Origin: Haliea sp. E1-2-M8 | Lineage (GTDB): Bacteria > Pseudomonadota > Gammaproteobacteria > Pseudomonadales > Halieaceae | DNA length: 64,000 nt | Direction: 5' to 3' | Assembly: GCF_030649675.1 (NCBI RefSeq) | Contig: NZ_JAUTDR010000011.1 | Location: 62,001-126,000, forward strand | Shown here: piece after piece, positions 1-9,602 of the stretch | Numbering within the stretch: position 1 is the stretch's first letter | Layout of the letters: each line of letters opens with the position of its first letter | Notes under the pieces: generated by a model | Told to the model about the DNA's origin: nothing | Database searches by the model: none | What the model saw: only the letters and a program-made list of their open reading frames with translations | Made by a program: the position numbers and the translations under genes

Positions 1-302
1 AGCTGTATCAGGATCCGCAATCCCTGGCCGAGCTGGTGCGGATCGCGGCGGTGCGGGATGGGGGCGAGTTGCAGGGTTATCGCCTGACTCCCGGCCGCGA
101 CCGGGAGCAGTTCGAACGGCTGGGCTTCCGCAGCGGCGACCTGGTGGTGGCCGTCAATGGCATGCCCCTGTCCGACCCGGCCAATACCATGCGACTCTAC
201 CAGGCCATGCGTTCCGCCAGCGAAGCCTCATTCGATTTGCTGCGCAGCGGCGAGGCTGTCGCCGTCAACGTCAGTCTGGGTGCTGCCGCCGGTGATCAGT
301 GA
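1..302 (+). CDS. gspC: Type II secretion protein GspC, 3' end only
   Basis: This is the C-terminal 99 residues of an inner-membrane T2SS protein whose start lies before the window; the reading frame enters at base 3. The visible part looks like a PDZ fold: it contains YRLTPGRD, then GFRSGDLVVAVNGMPLSDP, the usual PDZ segment of GspC. In the family, GspC links the inner-membrane platform to the secretin GspD through the periplasm. The gene is first in a gspCDEFGHIJKLMN operon and ends 36 bases before gspD. The identification rests on the PDZ motif and on position immediately before gspD. Confidence 0.85.
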   Translation, partial: LYQDPQSLAELVRIAAVRDGGELQGYRLTPGRDREQFERLGFRSGDLVVAVNGMPLSDPANTMRLYQAMRSASEASFDLLRSGEAVAVNVSLGAAAGDQ

Positions 303-338
303 TAGAGTCACGACACTTCAGCAGAGGATAGTTATACA

Positions 339-2405
339 GTGAGAATCACGTCGCGGGCGCTTCGGGCCCCCCTGCTAGTTTTGCTCGTCGCGCTGGGTTC
401 TGGTGGTGCCAATGCCCAGGAATTCTCTGGCGGTAACAATGCCCAAAAATTCACTGTAAATCTAAAAGAAACCGATATCCAGGAGCTGATCAAGTTCGTT
501 GCCGAGGCCACGGAGACCACGATCGTGGTAGACCCCGCGGTCAAGGGCAAGGTCATGGTGGTGTCGGCCAAGCCTGTATCCCGCAGCGAGCTCTACGACC
601 TGTTCCTCTCCATTCTGGAAGTCCACGGCTACACCGCGGTCCGCTCCGGCGGCGTGGTGCGGGTGATCCAGAGCAAGGATGCCCGCTCGGCACCGGTGAC
701 GGTGCGCGACGATGAGGGTCAGCGGGGCAATGACGAATACGTCACCCAGGTCATGCGGCTAAAGAATATCTCCGCGGCTAAACTGATCCCGGTGCTGCGC
801 CCGCTGGTGCCCCAGCAGGCTCACATGGCGGCCTATGCCCCCAGCAACGCCATCATCATTTCCGATGTCGCCTCGAACATCGACCGAATCGCCGCGATCA
901 TTGAACGCATGGACCGCACCGCGGTGCAGGAGGCCGAGGTTATCAAGCTCAAGTACGGTGTCGCCGAGGATGTGGTGCGCATGCTGGAGCAGCTTAACAA
1001 GTCCGAGGCCCAGCAGGGCACCGAGGTGGAGGTGCTGCTGGTGGCGGACTCCCGCACCAACAGTGTCCTGGTGAGCGCCGATGAACTGGAGCGGGCCCGC
1101 ATGACGCGCCTGATTCGCTACCTGGATACGCCGCTGGAGCAGAGTGGCAATGTCAAGGTGATCTACCTGCAATATGCCAAGGCCGAAGATATCGCCGAAG
1201 TCCTGACCCGGGTGATGCAGAATATCACCCAGGGTGAGGGCGCCGAGGGCGGGCGGCCACAGCGCAGCAACAGCAACAGCGCCATGATCGAAGCGGACAA
1301 GCACACCAACGCCCTCATCATCACCGCGCCCACCGATGAAATGGCATCGCTGGAGGCGGTCATTACCCGGCTGGATATACGCCGGGCCCAGGTGCTGGTA
1401 GAGGCAATCATCGTCGAACTGGAGGTCCGTGACGGCCAGGATCTCGGCCTGCAGTGGCTGTTTGCCAACGACGACGGCTTCTATGGCGGCAATATCAATC
1501 CCAACGACCCCCGGGCCGCCCGGATAGCCGGGGCGATCTTGCCGGAGGATGGCGGCGGCGAGGACAGTGACGGCGGTACCACCACGGGCGACTTCAATGT
1601 CGGCGCCCTGGCGGGAGCCATCGCCGGGTCCCCGGGCCTGTCCCTGGGCTGGGGCGTGGTCGACGATGACTTGTCCATGACGGTCATTCTCAATGCCCTC
1701 AATCGACAGTCCAATGCCAATATCCTGTCCACACCCAGCCTGCTGACCCTGGACAATCAGGAGGCCTACATCACCGTGGGCCAGAACGTGCCCTTTGTGA
1801 CCGGCTCCTTCACCAGCACCGGAACCGGCGACGGCGCCCAGAACCCGTTCCAGACTATTGAACGCCAGAACGTGGGCATTACCCTGAAAGTCACGCCACA
1901 CATCAACGAAGGCGATTCGGTGGTACTGGATATTTCCCAGGAGGTGTCCAGCCTGAGCAACACCTCCGCGGCGCTGGATGCTTCGGATCTGATTACCAAC
2001 GAGCGCATCCTGCAGACCAAGGTACTGGCGGCAAATGGGCGCATGGTGGTGCTGGGTGGCCTGATCAAGGACGACGTCCAGGACGGCAGCCAGAAAGTGC
2101 CGCTGCTGGGCGATATTCCGCTGCTGGGCCGTCTGTTTCGTAGCGATGCGGTGTCGGTGGTGAAGACCAACCTGCTGATCTTTATTCGCCCGACCATCAT
2201 CCGCGATGACCAGCAACTCGCCGGCGCCACCGCGGAGAAATACCGTTTCATCCGCGATCAGCAGGTGCTGCGACGCGAGCGCGGCCTGATGTTCCTGGAC
2301 GACGAATACGTGCCGGTGCTGCCGGAATGGGAAGACGAGATCCGGCAGCTGGAGCAAATCCGGGACGAAGCGCAGAACACTCCCGCCCCGGCGGGGGGCA
2401 GCTGA
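339..2405 (+). CDS. gspD: Type II secretion outer-membrane secretin GspD
   Basis: Encodes a 688-aa secretin that forms the outer-membrane channel for folded exoproteins. The start is GTG, giving a signal peptide of about 26 residues ending in GGANA before QEF. The N0 domain (about residues 32-100, with [17 protein letters not shown]) is followed by N1-N3 repeats to about residue 375. The secretin beta-barrel domain follows, ending with the conserved [17 protein letters not shown] Gly/Asp/Ser-rich loop near residues 390-425 sits just before the barrel. The stop overlaps the gspE start by one base, so the two are translationally coupled. Length fits the family. Confidence 0.96.
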   Translation: MRITSRALRAPLLVLLVALGSGGANAQEFSGGNNAQKFTVNLKETDIQELIKFVAEATETTIVVDPAVKGKVMVVSAKPVSRSELYDLFLSILEVHGYTAVRSGGVVRVIQSKDARSAPVTVRDDEGQRGNDEYVTQVMRLKNISAAKLIPVLRPLVPQQAHMAAYAPSNAIIISDVASNIDRIAAIIERMDRTAVQEAEVIKLKYGVAEDVVRMLEQLNKSEAQQGTEVEVLLVADSRTNSVLVSADELERARMTRLIRYLDTPLEQSGNVKVIYLQYAKAEDIAEVLTRVMQNITQGEGAEGGRPQRSNSNSAMIEADKHTNALIITAPTDEMASLEAVITRLDIRRAQVLVEAIIVELEVRDGQDLGLQWLFANDDGFYGGNINPNDPRAARIAGAILPEDGGGEDSDGGTTTGDFNVGALAGAIAGSPGLSLGWGVVDDDLSMTVILNALNRQSNANILSTPSLLTLDNQEAYITVGQNVPFVTGSFTSTGTGDGAQNPFQTIERQNVGITLKVTPHINEGDSVVLDISQEVSSLSNTSAALDASDLITNERILQTKVLAANGRMVVLGGLIKDDVQDGSQKVPLLGDIPLLGRLFRSDAVSVVKTNLLIFIRPTIIRDDQQLAGATAEKYRFIRDQQVLRRERGLMFLDDEYVPVLPEWEDEIRQLEQIRDEAQNTPAPAGGS

Positions 2406-3916
2406 TGGTAGTGGCGACAGCATCGCCGGCGGCCAGTCCTGAGCCACTGCGGGTGCTGCCGTTCGGGTTTGCCAAGCAGTACGGGGTGCTGGTGCACGCT
2501 CGCCCGGAGGGCGTTGTGGTCAGTTACCGCGCCGAGCCCGGCCCCCAGGTATTGCTGGAGTTGCGGCGCTGGCTGGGCGGCCCCTTTGCCCTCGAGGCGG
2601 TGTCCGAGGGCGAATTCCAGCGCCGCCTGTCCCTGGCCTACCAGCGCGACAACAACGCGGCGGTACAGATGGCGGAGGACATCAGCGCCGACGTCGACCT
2701 GAGCCGCCTGGCTGACGAGATTCCCGACGCCGGCGACCTGATGGACGCGGAGGATGATGCCCCCATCATCCGCCTGATCAACGCCATCCTGTCCCAGGCG
2801 GTGCGCGAGCAGGCCTCGGATATCCACATAGAAACCTTTGAGGACCGCCTCAGCGTGCGTTACCGCATCGACGGCATACTGGCTGAAATCCTGTCCCCCA
2901 AGCGGATGCTGGCGCCGCTGCTGGTGTCCCGGCTCAAGGTCATGGCCCGACTCGATATCGCCGAGAAACGCGTACCCCAGGACGGCCGCATCTCGGTGCG
3001 TATCGCCGGACACGCAGTGGACATCCGCATGTCGACCATGCCCTCCGCGCACGGTGAGCGGGTTGTGCTGCGCCTGCTCGACAAACAGGCGGGCCAATTG
3101 GAATTGAAGCAACTGGCGATGAACGAACAGGTGCTGGCGAGCTACGAAAAAGCCCTGCGCAGCCCCCACGGCATCATTCTGGTGACCGGCCCTACCGGCT
3201 CCGGCAAGACCACGACCCTGTACGCGGGGTTGTCGCATATCAACCAGACCACCCGCAATATCCTCACTATCGAAGACCCGATTGAATACATGCTGCCCGG
3301 CGTCGGCCAGACCCAGGTCAACCCCAAGGTCGACATGACCTTTGCCCGGGGCCTGCGCGCCATCTTGCGCCAGGATCCGGATGTGGTGATGGTGGGCGAA
3401 ATCCGCGACCTGGAGACGGCGGAGATTGCGGTGCAGGCTTCTCTCACCGGGCACCTGGTGCTGTCTACCCTGCACACCAACACCGCCATCGGTGCAGTCA
3501 CCCGGCTGCAGGACATGGGTATCGAACCTTTTCTCCTGTCGTCCAGCCTGATTGGTGTAATGGCCCAGCGGCTGGTGCGCCTGCTGTGCAAGGACTGCAA
3601 GCTGGCCTATGAACCGCCGATGTCGGAGCGGACGCTGTTGGGTGTCGACCAGGACGCGGGCGACCGGCTGGAAATCTGCCGGGCAGTGGGCTGCGAGCAC
3701 TGCAACTACGGCGGCTATCGCGGCCGCACCGGCATCTATGAGTTGATCGAGGTCAACGACGCCCTGCGCCTGATGATCCACGAAGGCGCCAGCGAACAGC
3801 AGATGCTGCAGGAGGCGCGCAAGCTGTACCCCGGCATTCAGGAAGATGGCCGCCGCCGGATTCTGGCGGGTGACACCAGCATCGAAGAAGTACTGCGCGT
3901 CACCGCAGTCACCTGA
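2405..3916 (+). CDS. gspE: Type II secretion ATPase GspE
   Basis: Encodes a 503-aa cytoplasmic secretion ATPase that powers pseudopilus assembly. I chose the ATG that overlaps the gspD stop (TGATG) over an upstream in-frame start inside gspD. The Walker A motif GPTGSGKT is at residues 262-269, followed by Asp-box and Walker B regions ([18 protein letters not shown]). A zinc-binding tetracysteine module (C395, C398, C430, C433) is intact, as expected for GspE and PilB-type ATPases. The N-terminal domain that binds GspL is present. gspF follows 15 bases after the stop. Confidence 0.97.
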   Translation: MVVATASPAASPEPLRVLPFGFAKQYGVLVHARPEGVVVSYRAEPGPQVLLELRRWLGGPFALEAVSEGEFQRRLSLAYQRDNNAAVQMAEDISADVDLSRLADEIPDAGDLMDAEDDAPIIRLINAILSQAVREQASDIHIETFEDRLSVRYRIDGILAEILSPKRMLAPLLVSRLKVMARLDIAEKRVPQDGRISVRIAGHAVDIRMSTMPSAHGERVVLRLLDKQAGQLELKQLAMNEQVLASYEKALRSPHGIILVTGPTGSGKTTTLYAGLSHINQTTRNILTIEDPIEYMLPGVGQTQVNPKVDMTFARGLRAILRQDPDVVMVGEIRDLETAEIAVQASLTGHLVLSTLHTNTAIGAVTRLQDMGIEPFLLSSSLIGVMAQRLVRLLCKDCKLAYEPPMSERTLLGVDQDAGDRLEICRAVGCEHCNYGGYRGRTGIYELIEVNDALRLMIHEGASEQQMLQEARKLYPGIQEDGRRRILAGDTSIEEVLRVTAVT

Positions 3917-3931
3917 GAGCGGTAGCGGGCG

Positions 3932-5152
3932 ATGACGGCGTATCGATATCGGGCACTCAACCCTGGCGGCAAGCTGGTCAAGGGGGTACTGGAGGGCGAC
4001 TCCGAACGGCAGGTGCGCAGCCAGCTGCGCAGCCAGAAGCTGCGGCCGGTGGAAGTGGAGGTGGCCAACCGCCAGGCGGCCAATCAACCCCGCTTCAACT
4101 TTTCGTTTCTACAGCCGCGGATCAGCGTATCCGAACTGGCCCTGGTCACGCGCCAGCTGGCGACCCTGGTGCAGTCGAACCTGCCGTTGGACGAATGCCT
4201 GCAGGCCGCCGCCGAGCAGAGCCGCAAGGGTCGCACCAAGGGCCTGCTGTTGCAGGTGCGCTCCCGGGTCGCGGAGGGGCACACGCTGGCCTACGCCATG
4301 GGCGAGTTTCCCCTGGTGTTCAACGAGATGTACCGGGCCATGGTGAATGCCGGCGAGCATGCGGGCTACCTGGGCCCGGTGCTGGCGCAGCTGGCGGACT
4401 ACAACGAGCAGCGCCAGTACACGGCGCAGAAAATGAAGATGGCGATGATCTACCCCTTTATCCTGGTGGGGGTGGCCGTCGCCGTGGTGGTGGCGCTGAT
4501 GGTCTTCGTGGTGCCGGAGCTGATCGGGATTTTCGCCCACACCAACCGCGAGCTGCCGCTGCTGACCCGCGGCCTGATCGCCGCCAGCGACTTTTCCCGG
4601 GACTATGCCCTGTGGGTTCTGCTGGCAGTGGTCACCCTGGTAATCGGCCTGCGCCGCTGGCTGCGCCCGCCCGCCCGGCGCAAGCGCTGGCACGGCCTGC
4701 TGCTGCGCCTGCCCGGGATATCCCGGCTGGTCATTGCTGTGGATACCGCCCGCTTTGCCTCCACCCTCAGCATTCTGATGGCCAGCGGTGTGCCCCTGCT
4801 GCAGTCCTTGCATATCGCCGGCCAGGTCTTGACCAACCTGGTATTGCGGGATGACAGTGCCCGGGTGGCGGAGCGGGTGCAGGAAGGCAGCAGCCTGCAC
4901 CGCGCCCTGCGCGAAAACGGCCGCTTTCCGCCGATGATGGTGCATATGGTGGCCAGCGGCGAAACCAGCGGCGAGCTGGAAACCATGCTGCAGCGCTCCG
5001 CCACCAATCAGGAGCGCGAGCTGGAAATGACCCTGGGTACGATGATGAGCCTGCTGGAACCCCTGCTGGTCGTCTTCATGGGGGCAATGGTGCTGGTCAT
5101 TGTCATGGCCATCCTGCTGCCTATTTTTGATCTCAACACAATGGTGCGATAG
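3932..5152 (+). CDS. gspF: Type II secretion inner-membrane platform protein GspF
   Basis: Encodes a 406-aa polytopic inner-membrane protein, the platform on which GspE acts. It has two tandem T2SSF cytoplasmic domains (about residues 70-195 and 270-395). Hydrophobic segments lie near residues 172-195, 225-243 and 375-398, matching the family. Family motifs are visible, such as LALVTRQLATLVQSNLPLDE in the first repeat and FASTLSILMASGVPLLQSL in the second. It sits between gspE and the major pseudopilin gene. Confidence 0.96.
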   Translation: MTAYRYRALNPGGKLVKGVLEGDSERQVRSQLRSQKLRPVEVEVANRQAANQPRFNFSFLQPRISVSELALVTRQLATLVQSNLPLDECLQAAAEQSRKGRTKGLLLQVRSRVAEGHTLAYAMGEFPLVFNEMYRAMVNAGEHAGYLGPVLAQLADYNEQRQYTAQKMKMAMIYPFILVGVAVAVVVALMVFVVPELIGIFAHTNRELPLLTRGLIAASDFSRDYALWVLLAVVTLVIGLRRWLRPPARRKRWHGLLLRLPGISRLVIAVDTARFASTLSILMASGVPLLQSLHIAGQVLTNLVLRDDSARVAERVQEGSSLHRALRENGRFPPMMVHMVASGETSGELETMLQRSATNQERELEMTLGTMMSLLEPLLVVFMGAMVLVIVMAILLPIFDLNTMVR

Positions 5153-5156
5153 CGAT

Positions 5157-5600
5157 ATGAATATCCCGAAAAAGACGGCACAGGCCGGCTTCTCGCTGGT
5201 TGAAATTCTGGTGGTGCTGGTGATCATGGGGCTGCTGATCAGCGTGGTGGCGCCAACAGTGCTGAACCGGGCCGATGAAGCCCGCATCCAGAAGGCCTAC
5301 GCCGATTTCAAGGCCATTGAGACTGCGCTCAAGATCTACCGGCTCGACAACTATGTGTATCCCACGACCGAGCAGGGCCTGGACGCGCTGGTCTCTCCCA
5401 GCAATCTCGATCCGCAACCGCGGAATTTCAAGGACGGTGGTTACCTGCAGGAAGTTCCGCTGGACCCCTGGGGTCGTCCCTATCTGTACATGAGCCCCGG
5501 CGAGAACAGCGAGGTGGATATCTACACCCTGGGTGCCGACGGCCTGTCTGGCGGTGAGGGCCAGAATGCGGATATCGGCAACTGGAAAGAGGAGGGCTGA
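5157..5600 (+). CDS. gspG: Major pseudopilin GspG
   Basis: Encodes a 147-aa major pseudopilin. I chose the ATG at 5157, four bases after the gspF stop; it gives the short basic leader MNIPKKTAQAG, then prepilin-peptidase site G|FSLVE with the conserved Glu at +5. A hydrophobic helix follows. The globular part has the family motifs NYVYPTTEQGLDALV and DPWGRPYLY, plus a C-terminal calcium-site-like GADGLSGGEGQNADIGNW. GspG polymerises into the periplasmic pseudopilus that pushes substrates through GspD. Confidence 0.97.
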   Translation: MNIPKKTAQAGFSLVEILVVLVIMGLLISVVAPTVLNRADEARIQKAYADFKAIETALKIYRLDNYVYPTTEQGLDALVSPSNLDPQPRNFKDGGYLQEVPLDPWGRPYLYMSPGENSEVDIYTLGADGLSGGEGQNADIGNWKEEG

Positions 5601-5604
5601 GCCA

Positions 5605-6291
5605 GTGAGCCGCCCGCTGCCGGCGGCTTTGGTCGGTGTTGGCGCCCTTCGCGGGAGGGCGCCCGACGGATCGCCGCCCGACGGATCGCCGCCCGACGGA
5701 TCGCCGCCCGACGGAAGGCCGCCCCGCGGATCGCCGCCCGAAGGCTTCAGCCTGCTGGAGTTGCTGGTGGTGCTGTTCGTGGTGGTGCTGGTCACCTCGC
5801 TGGCCACTTTGAATGTCGGCTCGGGCAATCAGGATCTGCGGCTGGAAGCCCAGGTACGCGAGATTCAGAATATCGCCCTGTTTGCCCTCGATGAGGCCCA
5901 GATGTCTGGTCGCGACATGGGGCTGCTGCTGTTTCTTGACGCTCGCGGTCCGGAAACCACCTTTGGTTACGCCTGGCGGGAGCGGCGGCCCGAGGGCTGG
6001 CGCCAGCCCCAGGTGGCCAGCGAAGTTTTCGCCGGGCAAACGCTGCCGCCGGAGGTGGATCTGTCCCTGATGCTGGAAGACGTCACGGCAACCGATTTGC
6101 TGCCCGCGCCGGTGCCGCCGGATGCTGCCCCGCAAGTGGTGTTCTACGCCAGCGGCGAGGTGGTTCCCGGTGAGTTGGAACTGCGCCGCCGCGACAATGG
6201 CGAGGTGCTGTGGCGTCTGCAGTGGGACCTGCTGGGGCGAATGACCTTGCTGCGGCGCGGCGAGGTAGCTGATGACTTTGACCGTAGCTAA
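5605..6291 (+). CDS. gspH: Minor pseudopilin GspH with an unusually long repeat-encoded leader
   Basis: Encodes a 228-aa minor pseudopilin if translated from GTG 5605, four bases after the gspG stop. The prepilin site G|FSLLELLVVLF is normal, but it is preceded by 47 residues instead of the usual 5-15. About 27 of these come from an in-frame 15-bp tandem repeat encoding SPPDG units ending RPPRG-SPPEG. The only closer alternative start I see is a TTG at 5629; no ATG lies between the repeats and the cleavage site. The body after the helix is GspH-like, and position between gspG and gspI supports the call. The true start needs checking. Confidence 0.88.
   Translation: MSRPLPAALVGVGALRGRAPDGSPPDGSPPDGSPPDGRPPRGSPPEGFSLLELLVVLFVVVLVTSLATLNVGSGNQDLRLEAQVREIQNIALFALDEAQMSGRDMGLLLFLDARGPETTFGYAWRERRPEGWRQPQVASEVFAGQTLPPEVDLSLMLEDVTATDLLPAPVPPDAAPQVVFYASGEVVPGELELRRRDNGEVLWRLQWDLLGRMTLLRRGEVADDFDRS
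5661..5750 (+). repeat. 15-bp in-frame tandem repeat inside the gspH leader
   Basis: The unit GCCCGACGGATCGCC occurs three times exactly (5661-5675, 5676-5690, 5691-5705). It is followed by variants at 5706-5720 (AAGG for ATCG), 5721-5735 (CCCGC for CCGAC) and a decayed copy from 5736. The 15-base period keeps the reading frame, so copy-number change would lengthen or shorten the GspH leader by five residues (SPPDG) without a frameshift. Repeats butt directly against the prepilin cleavage Gly-Phe. Decay towards the 3' end suggests expansion from the 5' side. Confidence 0.95.
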
Positions 6292-6703
6292 GCGGCAGCG
6301 CCAGCCCGGTTTCACCCTGGTGGAGGTCATGGTGGCGCTGGCGGTGGTCGCCCTGGCACTGCCGGCCCTGATGTTTGCCCTGTACCAGCAGGTGGACGGC
6401 ACCGGCTACCTGCGCGACAAGTCCCTGGCACAGATGGTGGCCAGCAACAAGCTGGTGGAATTGCGGCTGCTGACCGCGGCCCGGTCCGGGCTCTTCAGCG
6501 GTGTCGACAGCGGCGTCGAAGAACTGGCGGGAAGGCAGTGGCACTGGCGCCTTGCCAGCAGTGCCACCCAGGTCCAGTCCTTCTATCGGGTGGAGATTGC
6601 AGTGCGCGAAGGGGAGGAGGAGAGCGGTCTGCCGCTGTACACCCTGGTCGCTTTCATGTTTCAGGATCCGCGCCAGGCTGCGGAGGTGCCGGGTGAAGAG
6701 TAG
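6272..6703 (+). CDS. gspI: Minor pseudopilin GspI
   Basis: Encodes a 143-aa minor pseudopilin. The ATG start lies 20 bases inside gspH, so translation is probably coupled. The leader MTLTVAKRQRQPG is basic and short, the cleavage site is G|FTLVEVMVALAVVALALPAL with Glu+5, and the globular part has the GspI-like VASNKLVELRLL and WHWRLASSATQVQ. GspI, J and K form the tip complex of the pseudopilus. It overlaps gspJ by 11 bases. Confidence 0.95.
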   Translation: MTLTVAKRQRQPGFTLVEVMVALAVVALALPALMFALYQQVDGTGYLRDKSLAQMVASNKLVELRLLTAARSGLFSGVDSGVEELAGRQWHWRLASSATQVQSFYRVEIAVREGEEESGLPLYTLVAFMFQDPRQAAEVPGEE

Positions 6704-7337
6704 CGGTTTTACCCTGGTGGAAGTCCTGATCGCCCTGGCGATCACCGCCTTCGTGGCGGCGATTTCCTATACCGGATTGTCGACGGTGATCAGCGGTGTG
6801 GAAAGCACGCGAGCTGTGGCCGAGCGCACCTGGGAGGTCAACCGCGCCCTGATGATCCTCAACCGCGACCTGCGGCACTTTGTCGACCGCCCGGTGCGGG
6901 ACGAGTTTGGCGAGGAGGAGCCGGCGCTGATCGGCGGCCGGGCGGCACGTTTCATGCTGAGTTTCACCCGCAGCGGCTGGCACAATTCTGCCGGGCACCC
7001 GAGGAGCAACCTGCAGCGCGTCAACTACCTGTGGCTGGAGGACAGCCTGTGGCGGGAGAGTTACCCGGTGTTGGACCGCGCCTCGGTGACAGAACCGCAG
7101 CGGGTATTGTTGCTGGAAGGGGTCACGCATCTGCGCCTGCTATTCCTCGACTCCCCGGATTCTCTGCGCCCGGGTGCCCGTGGCACAGTGGTGGACACCC
7201 GCAACTGGCCGGAGAACTGGGTCGCGGACACCAGCCAGCCCGGTGTGGAGCTACCGCCACCGGCGGCCCTTGAACTGGTTATTGAACTGGAGGACCTCGG
7301 CGAACTGAGGAGCCTGCATGCACTGCCGCCTCTCTGA
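6693..7337 (+). CDS. gspJ: Minor pseudopilin GspJ
   Basis: Encodes a 214-aa minor pseudopilin from GTG 6693, which overlaps the end of gspI; a longer in-frame ORF upstream is gspI sequence in the wrong frame. The leader is only MKSSG before FTLVEVLIALAITAFVAAI. Downstream motifs RALMILNRDLRHFVDRPVRD and YLWLEDSLWRE are typical of GspJ. It forms the quasi-helical tip with GspI and GspK. The end overlaps gspK by 20 bases. Confidence 0.95.
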   Translation: MKSSGFTLVEVLIALAITAFVAAISYTGLSTVISGVESTRAVAERTWEVNRALMILNRDLRHFVDRPVRDEFGEEEPALIGGRAARFMLSFTRSGWHNSAGHPRSNLQRVNYLWLEDSLWRESYPVLDRASVTEPQRVLLLEGVTHLRLLFLDSPDSLRPGARGTVVDTRNWPENWVADTSQPGVELPPPAALELVIELEDLGELRSLHALPPL

Positions 7338-8358
7338 ACCGCGCCACCCCGACGCCCAGCGCGGTGTGGCGCTGGTGGTGGCCCTGCTGGTGTTCGGCCT
7401 GTCTGCGGCCCTGCTGGTCGCCATGCAAAGTGAGTTCACCCTGTTCTACCAGCGCGGGTCCAACCTGTTTCTGGCCGAGCAGGGCCATGCCTACCTGCGC
7501 GGTGCAGAGGAACTGGCAACGCTGGTTCTGGTAACGGACTACGATGCCGACCAGTCCCGGGAGCAGCCGCGGGATGACCTCGGCGAAATCTGGGCCCAGC
7601 AGGCAACGCCCTATCCGCTGGACGAGGGCGGCTGGTTGCTAGGCTCCCTGCAGGACCTGCAGGGGCGCTTTAACCTCAACTGGCTGGCGACATCGACCGC
7701 GGATGTCGATGAGAGCGGGGAGGATAGCGCCCGCTTCACGCCCGCGCAGGCCTTTTTCATCCGCTTGTTGCAGGCCCTGCCGGAAGTGCCGCTCGGGTCG
7801 CAGGAGGCAATTGCGGTAACCCAGGCCATCGGCGACTGGCTGGACCCGGATACCATCACCCGCCCGCTCGGGGCCGAGGATGATTTTTACAGCGGTCAAA
7901 GCCCTTCCTACCGCAGCGCCAACCGGCCCATGGCCAGCGTCAGCGAGCTGCGCGCAGTGGCGAATATGACCCCGGAGTTGTACCACGCTTTGGCGCCGCT
8001 GGTGACGGTTTGGCCGCAAACCCCCGCGCCGCTGAATGTTCACACAGCGGCATTGCCGTTGTTGCGGGCAGTCAATGGCGATGGCGAACTGCTGCCTCTG
8101 GGCGAAGTGGAGGGTGAGTCCCTGTTCCAGCGCCAGCGCAGTGAAGGCGGTTTTGTCAGCCTCGAGGACTTGCTGGAGGATCCGGTCTTCACCGACAAGA
8201 ATATGCAGGGAGTGAGCAGCCTGCTGGGGGAAAGCTCTGCCTGGTTTCTGCTGTCGGCGGAGGTCGAAGTTGCCGATCGCAACATGCGCTTGTACAGTGT
8301 GCTGCACCGCGACGGGCGCACGGTGCGGGCAGTTGCCCGCGCATCCGGCAGTCTGTGA
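7318..8358 (+). CDS. gspK: Minor pseudopilin GspK
   Basis: Encodes a 346-aa large minor pseudopilin. The leader MHCRLSEPRHPDAQRG is followed by VALVVALLVFGLSAALLVAM; as is normal for GspK, the +5 Glu is missing. The large alpha-helical insert domain includes WLLGSLQDLQGRFNLNWL and AIGDWLDPD, the acidic calcium-binding region known in the family. GspK caps the pseudopilus tip. Fifty bases separate its stop from gspL. Confidence 0.95.
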   Translation: MHCRLSEPRHPDAQRGVALVVALLVFGLSAALLVAMQSEFTLFYQRGSNLFLAEQGHAYLRGAEELATLVLVTDYDADQSREQPRDDLGEIWAQQATPYPLDEGGWLLGSLQDLQGRFNLNWLATSTADVDESGEDSARFTPAQAFFIRLLQALPEVPLGSQEAIAVTQAIGDWLDPDTITRPLGAEDDFYSGQSPSYRSANRPMASVSELRAVANMTPELYHALAPLVTVWPQTPAPLNVHTAALPLLRAVNGDGELLPLGEVEGESLFQRQRSEGGFVSLEDLLEDPVFTDKNMQGVSSLLGESSAWFLLSAEVEVADRNMRLYSVLHRDGRTVRAVARASGSL

Positions 8359-8408
8359 ATTGAGGACTGCGGGATGTTCGCAATAGTGACAACAACGGAG
8401 AACACGGT

Positions 8409-9602
8409 TTGCAGAATCTAGCCGTCGTGCGCTTGCTTGACGACGTCCTCGCCTGGTACCCACCGGGTGCCGGTGAGCAGCCGCGCCTGCTCGACAGCCC
8501 GGAAGCAGTAGCCCGGTTCAGGGAAACCCTCAAAGGCTCGCGCCTGCAGGCCTGCTTTGCCGCGCCAGGCACAGAAGTACGCCTGCTGCAGTTGACCGTG
8601 AGCCCGGAGGAAAAAAAGCATCTGCAACAGGCGCTGCCTTTCCTGCTGGAAGAGCAGCTCGCCGAGGATATCGAGCAGCTGCATTTCGCGACCTGCCCAC
8701 TGGACAAAAACACCTTCGGTGTCGCGCTGTGTCGGAACACGACCATGGCGGCCTGGGAGGACCTGTTGGCGGACCTGCCCGACCTGCCGCAGTGGTTGCC
8801 GGAACCGTTGCTGCTACCCTGGCAGCCGGGTGAATGGTGCCTGGTGTTGGCCGCCGATGCCGTGATTGTGCGCAGCGGCAAATGCGAGGGCTACACGGTT
8901 GAGCCCGAACTGCTGCCCATGCTGCTGGCGGCGGCAGCCGAAGACGCGCCACCGCAGGTGGTGGTGGTTTACGGCAGCGACCAGGAACGCGACCTGGCCC
9001 TGATACCGGCGTCGCTGCAGGACCGGGTGCAGTGGCGCCAGGGCAATCTGTGCAGCGCGCTGATGCTGGCGCAGGATGAGCACCCGTTGAATCTGCGCCA
9101 GGGCCCCTACGCAGCCCGGCTGCCGCTGGCGCGCTGGTGGCAGCAGTGGCGCGTCGCCGCCGCAGTGCTGGGGGTGGCATTTGCCCTGCAGCTGGCGGCA
9201 ACCTGGGCAGATTACCGGGCGCTCAGCAGAGAAAACCTGGCGCTGCGGGCGGCCATTGAGTCCAGCTACCGACAGGCCATGCCCGAGGGCGCCCTGGTGG
9301 ACGCCGAGCGCCAGCTGCGGCGGCAACTGGATGGCCTGCGCGGTGGTGCCGGAGGCGGAGGCTTTGTGCGCCTGCTGGAACAGGCCGGGAGCATCATCGC
9401 CCAGCGCCCTGGTACCAGCGTTGTCAGTATCAATTACAGCCAGCGGGGCGGTGAAATGCGGCTCAATATTGTCGCCAGGGACTTCGCGGCGGTGGAGCAG
9501 CTCCGTGCGGGCCTGGCGGGCGCCGGCCTGGCCGCGGTAATGGAGAGCAGCAGCGCCCAGGGTGACGGCGTCCGCGCCCGGATCCGGGTAGGGGGCGCCT
9601 GA
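8409..9602 (+). CDS. gspL: Type II secretion protein GspL
   Basis: Encodes a 397-aa inner-membrane protein that recruits GspE. The only start that fits is TTG 8409, supported by GGAG at 8397-8400, eight bases upstream. The N-terminal actin-like cytoplasmic domain has AAPGTEVRLLQLTV and QQALPFLLEEQLAEDIEQLH. One membrane helix lies around residues 245-265 and a small periplasmic ferredoxin-like domain follows. The stop overlaps gspM by one base (TGATG). Confidence 0.94.
   Translation: MQNLAVVRLLDDVLAWYPPGAGEQPRLLDSPEAVARFRETLKGSRLQACFAAPGTEVRLLQLTVSPEEKKHLQQALPFLLEEQLAEDIEQLHFATCPLDKNTFGVALCRNTTMAAWEDLLADLPDLPQWLPEPLLLPWQPGEWCLVLAADAVIVRSGKCEGYTVEPELLPMLLAAAAEDAPPQVVVVYGSDQERDLALIPASLQDRVQWRQGNLCSALMLAQDEHPLNLRQGPYAARLPLARWWQQWRVAAAVLGVAFALQLAATWADYRALSRENLALRAAIESSYRQAMPEGALVDAERQLRRQLDGLRGGAGGGGFVRLLEQAGSIIAQRPGTSVVSINYSQRGGEMRLNIVARDFAAVEQLRAGLAGAGLAAVMESSSAQGDGVRARIRVGGA

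Noticed and set aside
759-2447. 562-codon open frame on the minus strand across gspD
   Set aside because: It is the antisense shadow of gspD in GC-rich DNA; its product has no recognisable motif and is His/Gln-rich, as expected from antisense reading.
2258-4087. 609-codon open frame on the minus strand across gspE
   Set aside because: Antisense to gspE, which has intact Walker and tetracysteine motifs; no ribosome site or family match.
5661-5750. Possible CRISPR-like array
   Set aside because: Units are contiguous 15-mers with no spacers and lie in frame inside gspH.
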